Below the pieces are notes generated by a model. That model was not told the origin of the DNA. It was given only the letters and a program-made list of their open reading frames with translations, and made no database searches. A program made the translations under genes and the position numbers. From Deinandra increscens subsp. villosa (lineage: Eukaryota; Streptophyta; Magnoliopsida; Asterales; Asteraceae), in NCBI GenBank assembly GCA_039602395.1, contig JBCNJP010000007.1, positions 122,794,957 to 122,858,956 on the forward strand: a DNA stretch of 64,000 nt, given 5' to 3'. Positions 45,706-57,279 of this stretch are shown piece after piece (within the stretch, counting starts at the first letter, position 1; each line of letters starts with the position of its first letter).

Positions 45706-48700
45706 CTAGTTTTTGATACCCGTGCCACGCACGGGCGGATTTTTTAAAAATTAATACTTATAATAATATATTATCCTAAATGTAATTCAATAATTGGAAA
45801 ACGTCGTTCCAAAATGTAAAAAATTGGTCTCATTCTTTTTGGGTGGTTCATGATCATTAACGGATTATGATGGTGACAATGTGTTACACGGAAAGATCTT
45901 TTAAAAAAATCTTTTTCTAATAAACAAAATTATTATTTGGAAAAAGGCTAGTTAATATTATGCCACCAACTTAAATCCCGAAAATGTAAAAGAATTATGA
46001 ATAGTAGAATGGAATTTCCAAGTTATTAGGAATGGTTGATATAAAAATTATTTGTTTTTGTAAGTCATGAGAAAATGGTTGATATAAAAATTATTTCCCA
46101 AGTTGTAAAACTGTAAGAAATTGATTGAATTAATAACAATTTTATTAACAAATGAATTCTCAAACAAACAAACTACAACCAAGTTTACCTACCCAAGAAC
46201 TATAGCAAATCTTCCTACAACACCATGCTTTATTAATCAAATGATCAAAGAAGATCTTTTTAGCATTTAAGCATGTGTACAATCCATCCATTTCTTTCAT
46301 TTCATGACTCGGCTTCATAGTACGCCTAACATAATCTAAAAAGGCAAGAAACATAGATGAGCAATGAGCATCTACATAAGTGACTTGATCAGTATGACCT
46401 CATTTTGACAAATACAATGTTAATTTGTAAAATTAATAAATTAAAAAACAATATTTCTGAAAGTCAATAGTACAAATGAAGTTTGTGGAAGTAAGAAATA
46501 TATAACTGTACCTGTGCAAGTATGCGAGTAAAATGAAGTCTCTACAACTCTCTTTCCTTGCAAACTATAAAAGCATGCTCGAATATATATCTCCATCCAA
46601 TTGCCCCAACTTCCTCTTTAAAACCTTAACAACCATATTATATGATTTCTTTTTCAGAGAGAACATAATAATGAAAAGACAAAGGGTATCCCACATGAGT
46701 GTCATTTCATACATCAAAAAGTTCTCCATGATAAATTAAAATTAAGCATATACAATATCCCCCCAAATGAATATCTTCTTGAGTTATGTTTATAACATAT
46801 CAAGGAGGGTACCAAATAGAATTCATAAGTATATTATAATGGTAAAGCTAGTACTCACAAGAAGCATTCCCCAACCTGTAAGCATTAAAGCAAAAATGCA
46901 TACTACTATATTCTTGATTAATCATGTATTTTAGAATAAATTATGGATTAATGTTTACTTTCCGATTGCCTAAATAACAAATGGAAATTATATAGGAGAA
47001 GGGATTCATACATTTAATAAAGGAATCAACCAGAGCCCCAAAATTTCTACCCTGCAAATAACCACAAACCATTATCAACAATGTAAAAGCATTGAACACA
47101 CCAAACAACCAGCTTCTTGCTGAAATAAACAAAAAATCAAACAACTACAAAAAAGATATTCAAACTTTATAAAGAAACATGAAAGAAAAAAGAAAACAAA
47201 TATCATCTTTTTTAATGTGAGAAAGCAACATAAAAAAGATGATTTGTATATGAAAATTTTCTACACTTATAAGTAGAGAAAACATTAAAAAAAACCCGAG
47301 CCAAATGGTTTCAACCTCTTTTCTTAGACTTTGCAAACATGAAACAACTTGTCAATAAGTATTCTCTATTTTACTTTCCAAGAAGATTTCGTTATAAAAA
47401 AATCCCTCGCCTTCTCAGCCGCACGTTATTTTTAGTATATGTTACTTCAAGCTTTCCTAATCAGTTGTTTTTTCCCCTATGTATCAACTGTTGATGGTAA
47501 AAATAATTAGTTAATTTTATACAAATGGAGTCAGAATGATCATAATTCTTACCAAGGTTCCAACAATACATATCCCAAGACCGTTTCCTCCATGTCTGAA
47601 AAAAAAATAGGTTTATAAATCTAGAAAAAAATAAATAAAAATGGGAGTGAATACATAAAGCACAGCTATAACAAAATGTAATAAAAGAACCTGATGTTAA
47701 TAGAGGTCCTCATTCAAAATGCCTTCAAGGAATCATAATAACCATCCGCTCAAACACATTATTATAAAGCTGAGACTACTTCTTTCTTCTCCAAATGGTC
47801 TCCTTCCATTGTCACTTATATCAAATTCATCACGGTCAAAAGTTAAATAAAACAAAGAATGGGTAAAATACAAACCTTTTAAAAACGTACATTCATAGAA
47901 AAGAAGTTTTAAGAGAGATAAAATTCTTCCCCAATCAGACTTCTCCGATAATTTATTATAAAAACATAATATAAGAACCTGCTATCAGATCAATAGAATT
48001 ACTAAATCTGATTCACTCAATTATCATATAAAATCTGCAGTATCCACAATATCAGAATTACTAAATATAAGAACCTTTAACACAATATCCACATCATAAA
48101 AACGCCATCAATTATATAAAATCTGAATGATCTGGCCAACGTCCTAGTAACAATGATATCAAATCTGCAGTTGAATATTATTAAAGGAGCATACTGTAGT
48201 CATAAGTAAGTGGAGAGATATGTATCAGATATTAATGGCACGCATATATGTTCAAGTAACTGAAAGACATTAGTTCATTCAAAGAGGACAAAACCGACAT
48301 AAAATTGAGCACAAAACATAAGCTATTGTTTTCTAAAAAGGGGGTTAAGTTTATGCAGAATAAGTAATAACGACTCTTGCAAACAACTGATGCAAATCCA
48401 AACACCCCAAACTCTATCATCTTTCTTTGGAAAATAAATCATATTGAGATGGGACCAAATCTTTAAAAAACATTTAAGAATTGAGATTAAAATTGAAAGG
48501 ATTGCAACAGATGCCAACCATTACAAAATAGCAGCCAAGTCAACATACTACCACCAAACATTACAAAATAGCAGCGATGATGATAATTTCACATTACCAA
48601 ACTTATATGTCCTTATTTATACCACCACCAAACATTACAAAATAGATAAGTAAATAAAGAACTAAGACCTGTTGGTGGAATCGATGATTCGAAGAATCAT

Positions 48701-49233
48701 TTTTAGTAAAACAATCATAAGCTATGGTGATTTGGATGTGCATAGAGATGGTGATTTGGATGATTTAGAGAATCGATGATACACACCTGATCGGCGACAA
48801 ATGGTGATTTGAATATGTAAAAAGAAGCGAATGAATTCGATTAAGAGGCTCTGCGACGACGACGGCTATCAGGTTAAGCTTTTACATAACAAATCGATTT
48901 GTGGGATACGGATATGCGATCGATGATTACTTGGTTTAAGAAACAGGTTACCTTCAATCGATGTTGTTGGAATGGATGCGATGATTGATCAAATGAATAC
49001 CAGCGGTGATGAAGGTAGTCTGGCAGCCGAGATCGATGATGAAGGAGTAGTCGCGTGGAGAGAGAATTTAGGGTTTTTAGTTGAGATGCTTCTTCAAATG
49101 GGGATCGGGTTTTCAAAAAGGTTGTTTTAGATAGAGAAATAAGGGGGTAGTGATTTAGGCGGGAAAAATAATATAAGGATGGTTGTGGTGATGCCATGTG
49201 GCATCCAACCTTTTCATATATATATTATATAGA
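45706..49233 (-). mobile_element. Helitron 2 (non-autonomous), 3528 bp, both ends seen
   Basis: On the minus strand: 5' end TCTATATAATATATATATG at 49233, 3' hairpin CCCGTGCGTGGCACGGG and CTAG at 45709-45706, inserted between A and T of a TA tract (A at 45705 and T at 49234 on the plus strand). No Rep/helicase. AT-rich interior; the phrase ACCAAACATTACAAAATAG recurs near 48510-48640. Near the 5' end an open frame of 107 codons is not recognisable. It appears to have landed at the edge of Helitron 1. Confidence 0.7.
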
Positions 49234-49458
49234 TATATATATATATATATATATAGGGTAGGGTTCATTGTAGACCCCTTAAAAAACATAGACCCGTAGA
49301 CCCCTATTCTAACCGTCCGATCTTTAGTCCTGAGTTTCTTTGAAGGAGGGGTACGATGGTCTAAAAAAATAATAAAAGTCGATTATCAAATGATGAAGAC
49401 CTAAATCCTCTCTGGAACATCCGCTCTCTATGGAGGTTGAAGAACTACGTTTGAGTTT

Positions 49459-49713
49459 TCAATCAATCATCAGACAGAGTTTTGAATCGGCGATCAAACT
49501 CCAGTTCGCGGATCGATCCGGCACCGGACACGCTCGCCGGACCTCAACCGCCGGTGTATTCTCCGACACTATATTATTCACGTTTGATGATCCATTTTGC
49601 AATTGCTTTTTTGCCTTGTGAATTTCCGAGATCCCGTGTAAACATCCGATCAACGATTTCACACCTCCTGATTCCAGTATCATCCTCTCCACATCTTCCT
49701 TTGGAGCTTCTTT
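49459..49713 (-). pseudogene. Possible captured host exon (CCG-binding protein 1-like?)
   Basis: After an ACAG acceptor (minus strand, 49714-49715) the frame reads KEAPKEDVERMILESGGVKS then LIGCLHGISEIHKAKKQ, a well-formed, non-repetitive protein segment in an otherwise noncoding element, followed by a less structured tail. From memory it resembles plant CCG-binding protein 1 (CBP1/MEE14-type) proteins around a GGVKSLIGCLHG motif; this is unverified. Upstream exons are missing: the 72-bp repeats lie in what would be the intron. It looks like a transduplicated last exon. Confidence 0.4.
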
Positions 49714-49729
49714 CTGTTTCATATGTCGA

Positions 49730-50058
49730 ACCAAAAAGCAATCACAAATAAACATGATTTGTATAGATCGAAAGCATACGATAAATTATCTGATAATTTA
49801 AGCCAAAAATCAATCAGAACTAAACATGAATCGAATAAGATCGAAAGCATACGGTAAATTTTTGATAATTCGAGCCAAAAATCAATCACAACTAAACATG
49901 AATCGAATAAGATAGAAAGCAAACAGTAGATTATCTAATAATTCGAGCCAAAACTCAAGCACAACTAAACATGAATCGTTTAGAAAGAAAGCAAACGGTA
50001 AAATTATCTGCTAATTCGAGCCAAAAATCAATCACAACTAAACATGAATCGTAATGAT
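49730..50058. repeat. 72-bp tandem repeat, about 4.6 copies
   Basis: Units start near 49730, 49802, 49874, 49947 and 50020, each with CCAAAAATCAATCACAACTA, AACATGAATCG and GAAAGCA(T/A)AC. The last is partial. Confidence 0.85.
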
Positions 50059-50071
50059 CCATAATGGTTAA

Positions 50072-50860
50072 GACTCATAAATTAACTGAGTTATTTATAA
50101 CTCACTGAGTTATAAAACTCACCTTCAATTAAAACTCAGTTAGTTATAAAACTCAGTTAAAACTCATTAGAACTCATTACATGTGCTTCATTTAAAACTC
50201 ACTGAAATTTAAATTGGTCCTGCTGGAAGTGAGTTATATTCTATGAGTTTAATTTCAGTGAGTTACTTCAGTGAGTTATTTCAGTGAGTTTTATATTAAT
50301 TTCAGTGAGTTATTTCAGTGAGTTTAATTTCAGTGAGTTTTATTTTGGTGAGTTATTTCAGTGAGTTTAATTTCAGTGAGTTTTATTTCAGTGAGTTTAA
50401 TTTCAGTGAATTTAATTTCAGTGAGTTTTATTTTGGTGAGTTACTTCAGTGAGTTATTTCAGTGAGTTTTATATTAATTTCAGTGAGTTTAATTTCAGTG
50501 AGTTTTATTTTGGTGAGTTACTTCAGTGAGTTATTTCAGTGAGTTTTATATTAATTTCACTGAGTTATTTCAGTGAGTTTAATTTCAGTGAGTTTTATTT
50601 TGGTGAGTTACTTTAGTGAGTTTTATATTAATTTCACTGAGTTATTTCAGTAAGTTTAATTTCAGTGAGTTTTATTTTGGTGAGTTATTTCAGTGAGTTT
50701 AATTTCAGTGAGTTTTATTTTAGTGAGTCATTTCAGTGAGCTTTAATTTCAGTTTAGTATTATTGAGTTTTAACTAAAATGAGTTTCTAAATTTCAACAG
50801 TGAGGATTAATGAGTTTTAATCAAGTGAGTCTTAATTAAGTGAGTCTTAATCAAGGCTCA
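50072..50860. repeat. TGAGTT motif array, mostly forward orientation
   Basis: Dozens of copies of a roughly 14-17 base unit TTTCAGTGAGTT(A/T)(A/T), arranged in a higher-order pattern in which ATTAATTTCA(G/C)TGAGTT recurs about every 80-180 bases and TTTTGGTGAGTTA marks sub-blocks. The first 130 bases carry the motif in both orientations. Stops in all frames rule out a repeat protein. Confidence 0.9.
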
Positions 50861-50999
50861 CCCTTTGCACCTTGAGTGCGCCTAGCGCCTTTGACTACTA
50901 TGATTGCAACAAAACAAATTGAAATTTGATCCAGAATAATAAGGTAGGGTGATGCAAAAAAATGTGGTGGATATTACCTGTCAATAACTGCGATAAAAA

Positions 51000-51660
51000 A
51001 TACACAGAAAACTCACAATTGAGTTTAAATCTTGTTAATATGAGTTTAAAACTCAACGCCGAGTTTAAAACTCATATCAAAACTCACTGAATTGATTGAC
51101 TTATAAAACTCATTAAATAAATCAGTGCAGTTAGAATCTAGATTATTAACGAGATTAAGTAAAAACACATATAAAACTCACTTGGGATTTAAAACTCATA
51201 TTAAAACTCACTACTCATGTTAAAACTCACTAACCAAATTTGAAACTCAATTAAAATTCACCAGTGGACTTCGAGCGAAACCAAAAGAAACAATTAGAAT
51301 AAACTCACTACGATTGGTTAAAACCACTTGAGATTGAGTTTTAAAGCTCGAGTTTTAAAACCCACTTAAGATTTAAAACTCATTTAAAAGTAGTAAACTC
51401 AAGTTAAAACTCACTGAAAATTTGATTCAAATTAAAACTCACTGCAAAGTCATTTAAGTTATAAAACTAATTTAAAAGTAGTTTATAGAAAAAATTAAAC
51501 ATGAAAAATTGTTTATGTTTTTTACTTTTTTTATTAGTAGTTTATATATTGAAACTCACTGAAGATACAGTTCAAATTAAAACTCACTGGAAAGTCACTT
51601 GGGTTATGAAACTCATTTAAAACATTACAAATAAAGGATGTTTTGTAAAATTACCTTTAA
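51000..51660. repeat. TGAGTT motif array, reverse orientation
   Basis: The same motif on the other strand (AAAACTCACT, AAACTCA), less regular than the left arm, separated from it by a unique 140-base centre. Left and right arrays together form a large inverted arrangement. Confidence 0.85.
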
Positions 51661-52873
51661 ACTCACTTATACTAGCCCCATTATACTAACACCAAAGAAC
51701 GCACACTGCCCCTCACTGAACGGTTTCATATCTACAAATACTAAATGAGTAAAGAGCACAAAGAACTATCAATAAATAATAGAGATAGTAAATAAAAAGA
51801 TTGCAATCAACTGACAACACTAACTACCATTTCTTTTCCTGTAAAGAAATTTGATTCAGACTAAAAAAATTTGGTTTTAGTGTGTTTGCTCAAAAGTCAC
51901 ACCTTATGAGTTTAAACATTAACGAATTTTATAGATAAAAATTGACCAGACAATAGTGCATCTTTAAATTAATATTCCAGACAATGAGTTTATATATAGA
52001 CTCCTTATTGTCAGCTAGAAAGAACAGGAACTGAAATTTCCCCACTTAAATACTATATATCTTGATATTCATTTAGAGGTAAAGTTATTTAATCCAAATC
52101 CAAACCATCTAAATAATCAGATTTTGAAAATTACTAACAGTTTGTATTTGGATTTACAGATTGCTTACTTTGTAAACATTAGTATGAAAATAGGGCTTCA
52201 AGTAGTGGCCACTTGACCTATTGAAATCATACATGAAAACTATATCTACAAATTTGAATATCCAGTAGCTGATAGGTAAAGAAACCTGTCTCTGTAATTA
52301 GTTCGATGCAAGTTCATAGTAGAACCATTAACAAATGTCAACAACCTTCAAATTCTAAATTGTAATCAAGTGATTGCTAAAAACAAGTGCGAAGCCTAGT
52401 ATCAAACATCAATTAAGTTGCAGGGGAGTCAAAAAACATTAGATATTTTCAACTAAGAGAACATTAAAGACGAAATCCCCCAAAAACGGATCGATGAACC
52501 CTAAAAAATGAAAACCAAAGAGCCCGATTGTTCATAATAATCGATAACACCAAAAATTAAAAGCCACTTACATCACGTCGATGATAAGAACAGAAGAACA
52601 ATTGGACTGGTTGAGAGAAGAATCGTTGAAGAAGAATGATTAATGTAGACTCGTTGATCGCTGATGAAGAGAAATCGATATGATCGAGAAAATCTATAAG
52701 GCGACATAAACATAAAATGTGAAAAGACGAGAGGGCCCCTCCTTTGTGTTTTCCATTAAAAAATCTCATTAAGTTCAGCAAACTCACTCAGCCGTTAGAT
52801 TAAATGATCAGACGGTGATTAGAGGGGTCTACGGGTCTACACTTTTTTAAGGGGTCTACAATGAACCTTTGAC

Positions 52874-52904
<31 letters not shown>

Positions 52905-53467
52905 CATTTTAACGGTGCACAACTGACTTGCTATTACGATAAATGTGATTGGAGTCGGATTTGGTTTTGGTGCAATTGAAGTTACTACTAATAGAAATCT
53001 AGTGTAAACATCTCATAAAGTTTGAAAGGAATTGAGAACAAAGTAAGTGTTCTATTTTTTATTTTTTTATCTAAAAAAATGATATTTGTGATGTTGAAAA
53101 GGCAAATTATGAACTCACTGTATATAGTCCTGTAAGTTAAAATCTAGATTTCGTTAATTTAACAATTATCATTAGAACATATTTTGAAGCAAAAATTATT
53201 TGACCAAAGATTCTTTCACTGTAAACTGATTAGGTTTGTTGACAAATTAAAACGGTACAATAGTTAACAGGCCTTCAAAACTATAATCTTGGATGTAGAA
53301 TGATTAAAACAAAAACAAAGAATAGTTATTGTTGTACCCATAGGCTTCATTGAAACAATACCTGATAAACAAACCTCGATACTTACAGACCATATCCCTC
53401 TTTTTCCATCTCTTGAAAGATCGTTATTGTTTAGTATCAGCCAACACCACTTGATTTAGTTTACATT
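52874..53467. other. Intergenic, nothing recognised
   Basis: A TA tract then AT-rich DNA up to the next element. No gene, and no match to the B locus right flank that Helitron 1 separated from B'. Confidence 0.3.
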
Positions 53468-53475
53468 GAAAGAAA

Positions 53476-53676
53476 CACTGGCGCAGCTTCATTAGGGCCG
53501 GGGGGGGGGGCGACCGCCCCCTCGGTTTTTCCGTCCGTAACTACCTATTTTCTCGATTTTATGTTAAAAAAATTGTATTTGTGGAGTATCGCCCCCTCGG
53601 ATGTATTGATTATCACCTCATCGGTCGATCTTTTGATCCCCGCCCCCTCGGAGATCTCTCTCAAGCTCCGTCACTG
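53476..53676. mobile_element. hAT-type MITE, 201 bp
   Basis: Left CACTGGCGCAGCTT, right (complement) CAGTGACGGAGCTT, flanked by a perfect 8-bp duplication GAAAGAAA (53468-53475, 53677-53684). Contains a 10-base G-run. Interior CCCCCTCGGATGTATTGA is related to the element at 10323. Confidence 0.8.
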
Positions 53677-53861
53677 GAAAGAAACCCATTATACATTTAA
53701 ATACTATTATTGAACTGTAAACATGATATCCTACGTGACGAAACTTTTCTCAAGAAACAGAAACTAGTACACAAAACCTATCCCATCACTAAAAAAACAT
53801 GCATAACTTATTCCTATAACCAAAGGGTCTCTGGTTACCTAGTAATAATATCATGATGTTA

Positions 53862-54134
53862 TCAAGCAAAGTTGGTGTAGTGGTTAAATTCTAAGTTTGT
53901 GGTTGAAGAGACCCAAGTTCTAGTCTCACTCACACCACTTTGTAAGATATTGGTGGACAATGAAGGATTGAGTTTGCTTGATCCTGAGTCACAAAGGAGG
54001 GTTTACGGGCTTGCCCGGTTTCCACCCGATGGTGCAAATGGGGGGGGGGGGGGGGGCGCTCCTGGGTTCCCTCGCTATGAGGTTCGGACTCAGGACACTG
54101 CTCAGCCAAATTGCCGTTCAAAAAAAAAAATAAC
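53862..54134 (+). mobile_element. tRNA-derived SINE in B'' with proven empty site
   Basis: Box A TGGTGTAGTGG (53873-53883), box B AGTTCTAGTC (53916-53925), 3' end TTGCCGTTC plus an A-run. Flanked by the exact 12-bp repeat ATCATGATGTTA (53850-53861, 54135-54146); B' has a single copy of that word and no SINE. An 18-base G-run lies inside (about 54039-54056). The 80-codon frame across it is incidental. Confidence 0.9.
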
Positions 54135-54607
54135 ATCATGATGTTAAATAAGGATAACTTTCCTTACAATAAGAATTCAAATCCTTTCAGTGTTAAAAAA
54201 AAAACAGGCTATCTTCTAACGACGTTTGAAACTAGCCCAAAATCTCTAATTCCTGGGGGACCCTTTCTGAGATGGGATTACAATCATTTATATTGGATTT
54301 TACACTCCATAATTGACTCACCCAAATATACCGTCAAGGAAGAAACCACCACTTACAAAAAACTCTCTTAATTCAAATTTGAACTTGAAATCTTAATGTC
54401 TCTAAACTCTAACTATCACATTATAACTTTACCTTTGATAAAAAAAAAATAATAATAAAAAAAAGTAATAAATAAATAGAACGTTAAAAGAAACGAATTC
54501 CTACATACACTTTTGGTAAACTCATTACTCACCCCTTTTTACGTGATCATTTGACACACGTCAATAGATTCCACAAGCATTTATTGTTCAAACCAAGCTA
54601 TTCTATT

Positions 54608-54615
54608 TATAAATA
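54608..54615 (+). promoter_or_regulatory. TATA box, secreted-peptide gene copy 2
   Basis: TATAAATA, 64 bases before the ATG at 54672, in the same context as copy 1. Confidence 0.55.
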
Positions 54616-54671
54616 CCCATAAACCAATTTGCATATTCATCTCACAAAACCCATCAGCAACATAGAAAAAT

Positions 54672-55060
54672 ATGAGATCTTTCTCAGTTTTCTTGATTAT
54701 CTTCTCACTTCTTGCGGTAAGAATTGATCACATTTCAATTGGTGTGTCTTTTATTCATAATTCTTTATTAAGTCCAACTTAAATTCCTTTTTCTAATTTT
54801 CTTTCTCGATCGATGATTAGCTTGCAAGTATTCATGAAGCAAGAAAAGAGCTTGAAGAACACTCAAAAAGCACGATGTTAGATGCGCCGGAGCTAGTGAC
54901 GGTTCAAGATGTTCTAAGCCAAGATTTAACAGAATCAAAGGATGATCGATTCGCAAGAGATTTCGATACACGACCGAATTTGAATATGTTTACCAACGAC
55001 TTTTATCCGGATCCTAGCTCCTTGGTGGTGAATAGTAACTATCCTCCTAAGAACAACTAG
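54672..55060 (+). CDS. Small secreted peptide precursor, 94 aa, copy 2
   Basis: Exons 54672-54716 and 54821-55060, intron 104 bases, GT-AG, phase 0. Same design as copy 1: signal peptide MRSFSVFLIIFSLLA, an acidic pro-region and an Asn/Pro/Tyr-rich C-terminus. Three residues differ from copy 1 (Arg to Thr in the QDL.ESK segment, Asn to Asp in MFTNxFYP, Asn to Lys in the final PPxNN), against one silent change I noticed in exon 2. The promoter and about 600 downstream bases are also duplicated, so both genes probably share expression, except that far-upstream DNA differs: a SINE lies about 540 bases upstream here and an inverted rearrangement lies upstream of copy 1. Function unknown. Confidence 0.75.
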
Positions 55061-55665
55061 TATTGTTCAAGCATATAATAACAACAACTAGTAATGTCGT
55101 TCAAGCATCATGTAAAGAAAGTTTAAAGTGATATTTTCGTGTTACTTTAAATTATATAACGCCCATTATATAACGCCCGACTTTGAATCAAGGACTTTTA
55201 ACTAAGGCTATGTGTAATGGTCATCAAACATAAGCCCCATAAAGCACTTATAAAATATGGTGTAGTGGATCATAAAACCCTATAATCATTATAAAATCCC
55301 CTCCTTCCTCCCCTTTGTCCTCCCCTTCACGCGTGATGTAGGCAACGCCTCTTGGCAGAAGTGGAGCCCATAGCGCTCCGAGGGTGGTCATGGGAGCACT
55401 ATGGGGGGTGGGTAACGCCCACTACGATCGGTCTATCTCTACTAAGTGCGTAGTCAATCCAATTGGCAAAGCTATTAGATTTAAGGTGTTGCTCCTATTA
55501 AGATCAATCATTCGAGCTTCCTCAAAGACAGGTCGATTTAAAGTTCAAGCCTTGTCAAAGACGGTTCAGTTTTAAAATTTAGCTGTTCAAATAAAAAAAC
55601 TGGACTAGTCACATATTAACAAATAGGCTTTATAAGTAGGTTTCATGCTTACAAGTTACATTTTA

Positions 55666-57240
55666 TGAGCATAAATAATATTGAAAAAGTTTAATTGGCA
55701 TTTATCTTAGAGTTATAATACTTAAGTCGATCTACTTTAAATCTTCAAGTTAAACCTATCCTACGACGAGTTATGCAATGAAAATGATATGTCGTGGACC
55801 ATAAACCTACGACTATGACAGGATCTTCAAAACGGTCGACGCTAAAATTTATCTTGTATATATTTTAAAATGTTATTCTTCACTTCTCTATATTTTGTTT
55901 TACAAATTAACGTCATAACGTGACATATCATTCTGCTACAACTACAAGAATGATGTATTCTCTATTCCTTCTATGATTCTATGTATAAAGTATTATTCTG
56001 TAAGATAAACACACATTTTTATTGATCTATGTGTGACGTTTGCCTCTAAAAAGTTGTGATTATAAACAATATAGCGACTATATATAGCGATGGTTTAGTA
56101 CGAATCATTATAAGTTTATCTTAATATCTTAATAATTAACTTCTTTGAACCATAAGTGTCACTTTCCTTCTAATTCAAGTAAACATAATTGAACATCATG
56201 TATGATCGAAACTTTATCCATAACATACCTTCCTTTGGAAGAAAGCACACATCTTAAAATTGGGCAATCACATTACAACTAGTCTATCACAACTAAAGTA
56301 CACCAAATTAATCTCTTTTCGACGTGCTCGAATTAACCCTTGACTGTAAGGAGTGTACCACCTTAACTTCAATGGTTTTATCAACTCGACCCAACCCCCA
56401 CCCTCTTTAAATATAAATCTTTGATTATAAAAATATGCTACAAGAGAGTTCCGAAACCTTTATAAGTGAGTATAATGAATTTTGAAGGTGTCTAAAAGCC
56501 ATATGTGGATCAAACAACTCACTTCGTGACATCTAGTTCACTATTATCTTGATATCTTTAATTGACGTTTGTGGTTGTCGAATGCCCTGGCCGAATCCCT
56601 TTACCTACGTTTTATTGCTGCTTCGTAACTTTTTTCCTCAAATGGGCCTTCAAAGCCCAATTGCCACTTTCTTTTTTCCTTCCTGCATTTCACGATAACA
56701 TAATTCTAAAGTCAAATGTGACTTTTATTTTTTTTTAATATTTTCATATATAAACTAATATTCATAAAGAAATAGTTATGGAACTTGACTCGCTAACACG
56801 TTACGACTGAAGTTCAACTAAATTATACTGTTTAAGCTTTTTTTTTCTTCATAACAAATTAAGCACCAATGATAATATAAAACAGTTGACTTTGTAACCA
56901 TATCCCTGCCTTCTTTATAGAAAAAATATGAAATAAATTGTATCTAAGCACAACTCATCAGCTGTGCAATTAGGATCTTTGTTGACTTTTGAGTTGTCAG
57001 CATGATCCATTCAGGTATTCTAAAGTGACAGCAAATGCTGTTGAAGAAACACAACACAATAGTGCCTGCAACTAGAGGTGGTAATTCCTGACATGACACG
57101 AGAAAAAACAAGTTTTGGGTCAGTCTATATGACCCGTTTTCTTAAACAGGTCAACCGAACCTGCCTGTTAAATAAATGGGTCGACCTGTTAACCCGTTTA
57201 AAGGTTTCTGAAATGTAGGTATTTATATTATTGAGATAGA
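55666..57240. other. Intergenic, nothing recognised
   Basis: No gene. Near 56935-56985 there is a short match to the LTR-like segment at 8300, and near 57073 CTAGAGGTGGTAATTCC resembles one end of the rsmE intron 4 MITE, with ACCCGTTT/GGGTC words following. Confidence 0.3.
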
Positions 57241-57279
57241 AAATGAGCCCAAAACGCTTTCATTTGGTGGGAGACTTAC

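Larger units (their letters stand above)
49256..52873. mobile_element. Large TIR element Y with TGAGTT array, about 3.6 kb
   Basis: Inverted ends of about 60 bases, including GGTTCATTGTAGACCCCTTA and TAGACCCGTAGACCCCT on both sides, flanked by TA tracts. The interior contains, in order, a possible captured host exon, 72-bp tandem repeats, a forward TGAGTT array, a short unique centre, a reverse-complement array and about 1.2 kb of unremarkable AT-rich DNA. No transposase. The target duplication is masked by TA repeats. Confidence 0.75.
53690..55665. repeat. Duplicated secreted-peptide locus, copy B''
   Basis: The left part (53690-54615) matches B' (39518-41255), and the right part (54385-55665) matches B (29190-30470). 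It is therefore the most complete copy of the locus and serves as the reference for deciding what was inserted in the other two. Confidence 0.85.

Noticed and set aside
48874..49197. 107-codon minus-strand open frame at the 5' end of Helitron 2
   Set aside because: Composition (His/Ser/Leu-rich) and lack of any motif suggest noncoding Helitron end sequence; ATG and splice context not convincing.
50072..51660. Possible CRISPR-like or repeat-protein array
   Set aside because: Units are contiguous and degenerate without unique spacers, occur in both orientations and contain stops in all frames; plant DNA with no cas genes.
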